DNA of 5,105 bases from the NCBI GenBank assembly GCA_041621755.1, contig JBFKAE010000186.1, positions 1 to 5,105 on the forward strand, in the 5' to 3' direction. A program made the position numbers and the translations under genes. Below, in pieces: positions 1 to 4,481 of this stretch. Position 1 is the stretch's first letter. Each line of letters opens with the position of its first letter. The notes under the pieces were generated by a model that searched no databases, had not been told where the DNA came from, and saw only the letters and a program-made list of their open reading frames with translations. This DNA is from Sphingosinicella sp041621755 (GTDB lineage: Bacteria; Pseudomonadota; Alphaproteobacteria; Sphingomonadales; Sphingomonadaceae).

Positions 1-818
1 ACTTGCTGGGCGCGACGCTCGGGCAGCGGCGGGCCGACATCGTGCTCGCCACCAAGTGCGGGCTGAGAACGGGCGCACCACTGACGCAATCGGGTCTGTC
101 GGCACGCCATATTCATGCATCGATTGATGGCAGCCTGAAGCGGCTTAAGACCGACTGGATCGATCTTTATATCGCGCACCGGCCCGATCCGCTGGTGCCG
201 CTTGAAGAAAGCCTGTCCGCGCTCGATGCCATCGTCCGGGCAGGCAAGGTGCGCTATCTTGGCTATTCCAACTGGCCTGCGTGGCTCGCCGCCTCGGCCG
301 TCGAGATGCAAAAGGCCAATGGCTGGGCGCCGTTCATACACGGCCAGATGCATTATTCCGCGCTGATCCGCGACATTGAGCGCGACGCCATACCGATGAT
401 GGCGCATCACGGGCTTGGGCTGACGGTGTGGAGTCCGCTCGCCTTCGGCTTCCTGAGCGGGCGGATCACGCGCGACAATCTTGATGCGGACGATCACCGC
501 TTCAAGGATCAGATCTTTACCTTCGATCTCGACAAGGGGTTTGAGCTTGTCGCTGTGCTTGAAACTGTCGGCAAAGCGCACGGCGTTTCGCCCGCGCAAG
601 TGGCGATGGCGTGGCTGCTATCCAAACCGGCCGTGAGCAGCATCATTATGGGCGTGAGCAAGGTCGCGCAGCTTGACGACAATCTCGCCGCGCTCGATAT
701 CACGCTCGGCGATGATGAGATCGCCGCCATCGAGGCGGCCATGCCGCCCGTGCCTGCCTATCCAAACTGGTTTGAGGCAATGCTGCGCGACCGCCCGCTG
801 GTCGACGCGCTGGCTTAG
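1..818 (+). CDS. Aldo/keto reductase, 5'-truncated by window edge
   Basis: This is the C-terminal ~271 residues of an NAD(P)H-dependent aldo/keto reductase, a cytosolic TIM-barrel enzyme that interconverts carbonyls and alcohols. The reading frame is already open at base 3 and the start lies upstream. The N-terminal strand carrying the catalytic Asp and Tyr is therefore outside the window. Visible landmarks (fragment numbering from base 3) are LATKCG with the catalytic Lys at 18, DLYIAHRPDP with the catalytic His at 59, GKVRYLGYSN at 81-90, VWSPLAFGFLSGR at 142-153, and the cofactor-binding segment IIMGVSKVAQLDDNL near 214-228. Family members are usually about 310-350 residues, so roughly 50-70 are missing. 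The stop TAG at 816-818 is completed by the first base of the adjacent mobile element. The gene converges on the crotonase gene. Membership in the family is clear; substrate, subfamily and any link to the minus-strand cluster are unknown. Confidence 0.93.
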   Translation, partial: LLGATLGQRRADIVLATKCGLRTGAPLTQSGLSARHIHASIDGSLKRLKTDWIDLYIAHRPDPLVPLEESLSALDAIVRAGKVRYLGYSNWPAWLAASAVEMQKANGWAPFIHGQMHYSALIRDIERDAIPMMAHHGLGLTVWSPLAFGFLSGRITRDNLDADDHRFKDQIFTFDLDKGFELVAVLETVGKAHGVSPAQVAMAWLLSKPAVSSIIMGVSKVAQLDDNLAALDITLGDDEIAAIEAAMPPVPAYPNWFEAMLRDRPLVDALA

Positions 819-848
819 GGTCAGGATCCATTAAATGCACACCCGTGA
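818..848 (+). repeat. Left terminal inverted repeat of the MITE
   Basis: These 31 bp match the reverse complement of 1063-1093 at 29 positions. The two mismatches are at 827 (T against C) and 841 (A against G). Beyond 848 the two ends diverge abruptly, which fixes the inner boundary. Confidence 0.92.
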
Positions 849-1003
849 TGGTGTAAGAGCGGGATGAGCCGCGAGGAAAGGCCCTGGCGGCGTGGCATCG
901 CCACGTTGGCACGGACTGGACGCTGCGGATCGCCCGCTATTGCGCCACAGGCCTTGCAGGACCCTGCACAGATATCTTTGCTCCATGGCGGCGTTGCTCA
1001 ATT

Positions 1004-1026
1004 GCCCGATAGCGTTGCTATCGGGC
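1004..1026. repeat. Perfect 10-bp hairpin inside the MITE
   Basis: GCCCGATAGC, a GTT loop, then GCTATCGGGC: a perfect 10-bp stem with a 3-nt loop. It sits between two convergent genes, so it could act as a transcription terminator in either direction, although no run of T follows on either side. Weaker stems lie at 891-905 (CGTGGC, loop ATC, GCCACG) and 955-968 (TGCAG, loop GACC, CTGCA). The structure is directly visible; the terminator role is inference. Confidence 0.7.
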
Positions 1027-1062
1027 GCATTCGCGCCTTGCCATGAACCAGACCCATCTGCG

Positions 1063-1093
1063 TCACGGGCGTGCATTTAATGGGTCCTGACCC
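1063..1093 (-). repeat. Right terminal inverted repeat of the MITE
   Basis: Read on the minus strand this begins GGGTCAGGACCCATTAAATG and mirrors the left end without gaps. Its outermost base (1093) forms the third base of the crotonase stop codon. Confidence 0.92.
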
Positions 1094-1896
1094 TAGCTGC
1101 CCTTGAAGACCGGGTCGCGCTTTTCGAGGAAGGCGCGTGCGCCTTCGGCATGGTCATCGGTGAACAGCGTCAACTGATCATAGGCCAGCGAGGTTTCAAA
1201 CGCGCCTGCCGTCATCTGTTTCAGCATCAGATTGACCGACATCTTGCCATAGGAAATCGCCAGCGGCGGCCCGGCTGCGAGACGCCGCGCATAGCCGTCG
1301 ACAAAATCGTCAAGCTCCGCATCGGGGACGCAATAGTTGATCAGGCCGATCTCGGCGGCTTTTTCAGCGACAATCGGCTCGCCGAGCATCAGATATTCCT
1401 TGGCCTTGTGAAAGCCGATCAAAAGCGGAAACAAGGCCGCGCCGCCATCGCCGGGCGCAATGCCCATGCGAACATGGGAGTCGCAAAAGCGCGCGCCTTC
1501 AGCCGCGATCACCATATCGCAGGCCAGCGCGATACTGACGCCGACGCCATAGGCCGGGCCGCGCACCTTGGCGATGATGGGCTTTTCAGCGTCGAGCATG
1601 TTCCAGAACAGGCGGCGGGCGCTTTTCGTCGGTGGACGGCCTTTGCGCCCGGAGGTGTTTTCCGCATCCTGCACGGAAAGATCGGTCCCTGCGCAAAACG
1701 CATTGCCTTCGCCGGTCAGGACGACGACACGGATATCGTCATCGCGATCAACGTCGTCCCAGATCCGCTCGATCTCTTTGTGCATGGGCCGGGAAACGGC
1801 GTTCTTGCGACGCGGATTGTTGAGCGTCAGCGTTGCGACACCGTCATCCTTGCTGATCTTGATCCATTCATAGTCTTTGGGATCGATGGCGGGCAT
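1093..1896 (-). CDS. Crotonase (enoyl-CoA hydratase/isomerase) family protein with atypical active site
   Basis: A 267-residue cytosolic protein of the crotonase fold, full length for the family, acting on an acyl-CoA thioester. The first oxyanion-hole/CoA segment is NAFCAGTDL (65-73). The second is GPAYGVGVSIALACD (113-127), followed by ARFCDSHVRMGIAPGDGG (135-152). The C-terminal EGARAFLEKRDPVFKG is typical. Aligned by eye to rat mitochondrial enoyl-CoA hydratase, the two catalytic glutamates (E144, E164) correspond to Ser121 and His141, and the oxyanion Gly141 to Val118. A classical hydratase reaction is therefore unlikely; Asp150 or His141 are candidate acid/base residues for an isomerase, hydrolase, lyase or dehalogenase-like reaction. 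The ATG at 1896 follows a good Shine-Dalgarno sequence. The gene lies 11 bp after the P450 gene and is probably co-translated with it. The stop TAG is built partly from the MITE. Family is firm, reaction unknown. Confidence 0.93.
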   Translation of the reverse strand: MPAIDPKDYEWIKISKDDGVATLTLNNPRRKNAVSRPMHKEIERIWDDVDRDDDIRVVVLTGEGNAFCAGTDLSVQDAENTSGRKGRPPTKSARRLFWNMLDAEKPIIAKVRGPAYGVGVSIALACDMVIAAEGARFCDSHVRMGIAPGDGGAALFPLLIGFHKAKEYLMLGEPIVAEKAAEIGLINYCVPDAELDDFVDGYARRLAAGPPLAISYGKMSVNLMLKQMTAGAFETSLAYDQLTLFTDDHAEGARAFLEKRDPVFKGS

Positions 1897-1903
1897 TGCT
1901 GGT

Positions 1904-1910
1904 CCCCTTA
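1904..1910 (-). promoter_or_regulatory. Ribosome binding site of the crotonase gene, overlapping the P450 stop
   Basis: On the minus strand TAAGGGG combines the P450 stop codon (TAA, 1910-1908) with a Shine-Dalgarno sequence lying 7 nt before the crotonase ATG. This supports translational coupling of the two genes and supports 1896 as the start. Confidence 0.8.
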
Positions 1911-3122
1911 ATGTTTATCGCGCGACACGCCCATGCGCATCGGCAGTGAAATAATGCCCTGACCAAGGCCGGTTGTATATGCGATGGGCGGGTCAGGTTC
2001 GATTTGAAAGCTGTCGAAGTGCGCGAGGATCTCCTCGAACGCAACGCGCATCTGGGCCTTGGCGAGAAACGACCCGACACAGCGATGCCGCCCGGCGCCA
2101 AAGCCGACATGCATATTCGGTTTGCGATCCGACACGACGTCTGCCGGGCACGTGAATTTGGAAGGATCGTGATTGGCCGCACCAAAGGCGATGAGAACCG
2201 AATCGCCTTTTTTCAGTTGCGTTCCTGCAAGTTCGTAGTCCTCGACCACTTCGCGGCGCAAATAGGTCGATGGCGAGGAAAAGCGCACGATCTCCTCGCT
2301 GGCAAGGTCGATCCGTTTCGGCTCGCCGCGAAGCTGGGCGGCGGCTTGGGGATTCTCTGCGATCCACTTCATCATGGTTGCAAGCGCAATTGACGTGGTA
2401 TCGAAACCGCCAACGAGAATCTGCCGCACCATCGACATTTGTTCGTCAGGGGTCAGCGACCGGTCGAACGCCTTGCCGAGCAGGATCGAGGCGACAACAT
2501 CCGAATTCGGATCGCTGGCGTCCGCACGGCGATCCTCCAGCACCTGTTCGGAAAAGCGCTTCAGCCTGTCGGCCGCACCCGTCGGCACCCCGCTTGCCAC
2601 TTCACGGTGCAGGTCGACCACCATCTCTTCAAGCGCACCGGCATGCGCGCGCGGCAGGCGCATCAGGTCAAGCGCGACAAGGATCGGCAGTGGCCGCGCA
2701 AAGGCGCGGACAAAATCCATCGGTTCCCCGTCCGGAATCTTTGCAATCAGGCCGCGTGCAATATCGCGAATGGCCGGTTCCATGTCGCGGGCGTGGTTCG
2801 CGCTCAAAAGCGGTGCCATCAGCCCCCGATATTCCCGATGTTCGGGCGGATCGGTTTCGGCCGGAATGTGAAAGCTGCGGATCGTATCGGGCGGTGGCAG
2901 GGTAATGCCCTTGCCCGAGGCGAAAACCTGTGGGTTCATCAACACGGTCATGACATCTTCATAACGCGCGGCGACATAATAGCCGCCATAATCTTCGGAG
3001 CGATAAAGGCCATCCATCTCGCGCATGCGCGCCCAGACACACTCCGCCCCCACGCGCCCGCCCGGTGCATGAATGTCGAAAGATTCGAGAGTCTGTCCCT
3101 TGCTGGCCATCTCACTATCCAT
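1908..3122 (-). CDS. Soluble bacterial cytochrome P450 (CYP101-like by eye)
   Basis: A 404-residue cytosolic P450 without a membrane anchor, the usual length for bacterial class I enzymes that hydroxylate small hydrophobic substrates with electrons from a ferredoxin and its reductase. All signatures are intact: C-helix DPPEHREYRG (91-100), I-helix oxygen-binding GGFDTT (238-243), ExxR at E277-R280, and the heme loop FGAGRHRCVG (341-350) with Cys348 as heme ligand. The LVGGFDT I-helix, QLKKGD and the C-terminal GQGIISLP recall P450cam (CYP101), an impression without an alignment. No ferredoxin or reductase gene lies in the window. The ATG at 3122 lacks a Shine-Dalgarno sequence. The ATG at 3110 (residue 5) has GGA 7 nt upstream and may be the true start, giving 400 residues. 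The gene follows the FMN dehydrogenase gene by 66 bp and has its own promoter region. Substrate unknown. Confidence 0.95.
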   Translation of the reverse strand: MDSEMASKGQTLESFDIHAPGGRVGAECVWARMREMDGLYRSEDYGGYYVAARYEDVMTVLMNPQVFASGKGITLPPPDTIRSFHIPAETDPPEHREYRGLMAPLLSANHARDMEPAIRDIARGLIAKIPDGEPMDFVRAFARPLPILVALDLMRLPRAHAGALEEMVVDLHREVASGVPTGAADRLKRFSEQVLEDRRADASDPNSDVVASILLGKAFDRSLTPDEQMSMVRQILVGGFDTTSIALATMMKWIAENPQAAAQLRGEPKRIDLASEEIVRFSSPSTYLRREVVEDYELAGTQLKKGDSVLIAFGAANHDPSKFTCPADVVSDRKPNMHVGFGAGRHRCVGSFLAKAQMRVAFEEILAHFDSFQIEPDPPIAYTTGLGQGIISLPMRMGVSRDKH

Positions 3123-3159
3123 TTGTACGATTAACGCTCAATTGTATATTATTCGCACA
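3121..3159 (-). promoter_or_regulatory. Shared regulatory module, copy 1 (upstream of P450)
   Basis: An AT-rich 39-bp stretch that aligns without gaps to 4375-4413 (30/39 identical), in the same position relative to a minus-strand gene. The best-conserved core on the plus strand is GATTAACGCTCAATTGT (3129-3145; 15/17 against the other copy). It abuts the annotated P450 ATG. An imperfect dyad, TCAATTGT / ACATTGA with 11 nt between, is centred near 3151. Most likely an operator or promoter; the cognate regulator is not in the window. Confidence 0.6.
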
Positions 3160-3187
3160 TTGAACATCGTCTGCCTGCCGCTGTCAA
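3159..3187 (-). promoter_or_regulatory. Possible sigma70-type promoter for P450-crotonase
   Basis: On the minus strand there is a consensus -35 TTGACA (3187-3182), a 17-nt spacer and a weak -10 TTCAAT (3164-3159). Transcription would start about 7 nt further, inside the shared module. That placement would let a repressor bound at the module block initiation. The -35 is exact, the -10 matches only 4/6, and the dehydrogenase copy has no equivalent, so this is tentative. Confidence 0.4.
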
Positions 3188-3188
3188 G

Positions 3189-4334
3189 TCAGTGTCGCGG
3201 CGCATAAAGGACGGCGCGATCCACCCTGTCGATTGCACTCTGGTCAAGATTGGCGAGGGTCCCTGCAAGGCTGCGGCGAAACAGGTCGAGCACACGGGTC
3301 ACGCCTGCCTCTCCATCGACTGCAAGCCCCCAGAGATAAGGTCGCCCGATCAGGACCGCACGTGCGCCAAGAGCCCGCGCCTTGACGATATCCGCGCCAC
3401 GCCGGACGCCGCCGTCGAGCAATATTTCGCACCGGTCCGCGACCGCATCCGCGATTTCCGGCAAGACGGAAATCGTCGCCGGTACGCTGTCGAGAACCTT
3501 GCCGCCATGATTGGAGACGATAATGCCATCAATGCCCATCGCCGCAGCCCGCAAGGCGTCGGCAGGCCGCATCACGCCCTTCAGGACGATTGGCCCTGAC
3601 CATTGGCTGCGCACCCACTTCAGATCGTCCCAGCTCAAGGGTGATTTGGTCAACAGCCGCCCGGCATCTTCGACCCGCAACATCGTGCCGTCCGTGCGCC
3701 GCGGCGCATTGGGCGCAGGCATGGCAAGCCCCCCGCGCAGCAGCGACCAAAGCCAGCGCGGCCGCGCGATCGCAGATGGCGCAAAGCGCAACGCGGCAGC
3801 AAGGCTCATGGTTTCGGGCAAAGCCGGCGCCAGACGGTCGGAGGGTGCGATACCGGCAATGTCTGCCGTTACGACCAACACACGGCACCCGGCCTCGCGC
3901 GCAAGGTCCATGCACCAGGCCGCACCCGCGCGACCGTTGATCATGTAAAGCTGGAACCAGCAATCGGGGTTGGCGGCCACAATGTCGCCGACCGGGTGGC
4001 TGGACCATGTACTGACCGAAATGGGAATATCGTTGGCTGCAGCAGCGCGCGCAGCGCCAAGCTCGCCGTCGGGGTGGATGATCCGCACGAAGCCTGTGGG
4101 TGCGATCACAAGCGGCATGGCGACTTTTTTGCCAAGCAGCGTGGTTGATATGTCGGGGTGCGTTTCGGTGGGACAGGCTGGCGCATCGAACAGGATTTGC
4201 GCAAAGGCCGCGACGTTGGCGGCCATGGTGACCTCGGCCTCCTTGCCCCCTTCCACATAGTGATAAACGGCAGGCGGCAAGCGCTTGCGTGCCATCTGCC
4301 TTGCCTCCTCCACACTTCGAAACGGCACTGTCAT
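3189..4334 (-). CDS. FMN-dependent alpha-hydroxyacid dehydrogenase family (MftD/LldD-like)
   Basis: A 381-residue, full-length FMN-binding TIM-barrel flavoenzyme of the lactate dehydrogenase/glycolate oxidase family (Pfam FMN_dh), with no added heme domain. Members oxidise a 2-hydroxyacid to a 2-oxoacid, or modify a peptide in the case of MftD. Family residues seen: Tyr26 (VYHYVEGG), APTG at 79-82, Tyr130 (FQLY), Asp158 (VVTAD), Lys252 (VLKGV), catalytic base His276 in SNHGG, and phosphate-binding LLDGGVRRG (305-313) and IGRPYLWGL (329-337). Two substrate-carboxylate arginines are not conserved: the Arg of SNHGGRQLD is Lys279, and the Arg of the family RRExD stretch after Asp158 is absent. 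The RPRWLW (191-196), SWDDLKWVR (234-242) and LKGVMR segments recall mycobacterial MftD (Rv0694). The ATG at 4334 has AAGAGGT (4350-4344) 9 nt upstream. The substrate may therefore not be a simple 2-hydroxyacid. Confidence 0.92.
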   Translation of the reverse strand: MTVPFRSVEEARQMARKRLPPAVYHYVEGGKEAEVTMAANVAAFAQILFDAPACPTETHPDISTTLLGKKVAMPLVIAPTGFVRIIHPDGELGAARAAAANDIPISVSTWSSHPVGDIVAANPDCWFQLYMINGRAGAAWCMDLAREAGCRVLVVTADIAGIAPSDRLAPALPETMSLAAALRFAPSAIARPRWLWSLLRGGLAMPAPNAPRRTDGTMLRVEDAGRLLTKSPLSWDDLKWVRSQWSGPIVLKGVMRPADALRAAAMGIDGIIVSNHGGKVLDSVPATISVLPEIADAVADRCEILLDGGVRRGADIVKARALGARAVLIGRPYLWGLAVDGEAGVTRVLDLFRRSLAGTLANLDQSAIDRVDRAVLYAPRH

Positions 4335-4343
4335 TGCTTTGAG

Positions 4344-4350
4344 ACCTCTT
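4344..4350 (-). promoter_or_regulatory. Ribosome binding site of the FMN dehydrogenase gene
   Basis: AAGAGGT on the minus strand, 9 nt before the ATG at 4334. It supports this start and leaves a leader of about 40 nt between the shared regulatory module and the coding region. Confidence 0.75.
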
Positions 4351-4374
4351 ATCTGAACGGTCGACCTTGGTTCA

Positions 4375-4413
4375 ATTTGTTTGATTATCGCTCACTTGTC
4401 CAATATATGCACA
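4375..4413 (-). promoter_or_regulatory. Shared regulatory module, copy 2 (divergent FMN dehydrogenase / MFS region)
   Basis: The second copy of the 39-bp module. The core is GATTATCGCTCACTTGT (4383-4399) and the distal block GCACA (4409-4413) keeps the same spacing as copy 1. Half-site-like blocks occur at 11-nt intervals: TTTGT (4376-4380), TCACTTGT (4392-4399), then ACAAAATGA (4411-4419) as the inverted half. It lies in the 147-bp region between divergent genes, so one bound factor could serve both. Confidence 0.6.
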
Positions 4414-4421
4414 AAATGAGT

Positions 4422-4431
4422 CTGTCGACAG
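4422..4431. promoter_or_regulatory. Perfect 10-bp palindrome in the divergent promoter region
   Basis: CTGTCGACAG is its own reverse complement. A second palindrome with the same GTCGAC centre, GGTCGACC, lies at 4359-4366, with centres 64 bp apart on either side of the shared module. They could be a regulator's site pair, but short palindromes arise by chance and function is not shown. Confidence 0.3.
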
Positions 4432-4440
4432 TCGCCAGTT

Positions 4441-4457
4441 TTGACCAAATATGCAGA
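4441..4457 (+). promoter_or_regulatory. Partial direct repeat of the shared module on the transporter side
   Basis: TTGACCAAATATGCAGA repeats 4396-4413 (TTGTCCAATATATGCACA) with two substitutions and one missing base, 45 bp further on. It lies 24 bp before the transporter ATG and could be a separate binding site for the same factor. Confidence 0.4.
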
Positions 4458-4468
4458 CATTCGGGGAT

Positions 4469-4474
4469 AAGAGG
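4469..4474 (+). promoter_or_regulatory. Ribosome binding site of the MFS transporter gene
   Basis: AAGAGG lies 7 nt before the ATG at 4482, and there is no other in-frame ATG upstream in this region. This fixes the transporter start. Confidence 0.75.
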
Positions 4475-4481
4475 ATTGAGG

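Larger units (their letters stand above)
818..1093. mobile_element. MITE-like non-autonomous element, 276 bp, TA-flanked
   Basis: A compact element with 31-bp terminal inverted repeats beginning GGGTCAGGA, flanked on each side by TA (816-817 and 1094-1095), as expected for a 2-bp target duplication. Its interior has no convincing protein: the short open frames on both strands match no transposase motif I know (no DDE pattern). It contains three short hairpins (891-905, 955-968, 1004-1026). TA duplications suggest mobilisation in trans by an IS630/Tc1-like or IS5-family (IS427/ISL2 groups) transposase, but the family cannot be settled from sequence alone. It fills the whole gap between the convergent reductase and crotonase genes and supplies part of both stop codons. 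The alternative is an internally deleted IS whose transposase has been lost entirely. Confidence 0.85.

Noticed and set aside
831..1080. Short open frames inside the MITE (60-81 codons) as a transposase or toxin fragment
   Set aside because: They run through the inverted repeats or hairpins, have no ribosome binding site of note, and show no transposase motif. Open frames occur on both strands as expected by chance at this GC content.
1150..1911. Long plus-strand open frame (253 codons) antisense to the crotonase gene
   Set aside because: It mirrors the crotonase gene, which has strong family motifs and a ribosome binding site. The antisense translation shows no recognisable domain. Long open shadows are common in GC-rich genes.
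2270..3134. Overlapping plus-strand open frames of 165-231 codons across the P450 gene
   Set aside because: They are antisense shadows of a P450 with all signature motifs intact. They overlap one another in different frames and have no plausible domain.
3121..3163. Naming the module a LysR-type binding site
   Set aside because: The T-N11-A dyad is too common to assign a regulator family, and there is no adjacent regulator gene. It is kept only as a possibility.
3189..4334. Calling the FMN enzyme mftD and proposing a mycofactocin system
   Set aside because: Only by-eye resemblance to MftD is available. No mftA precursor, mftB or mftC radical SAM gene is in the window, and the residue after SNHGG differs (Lys rather than Asn).
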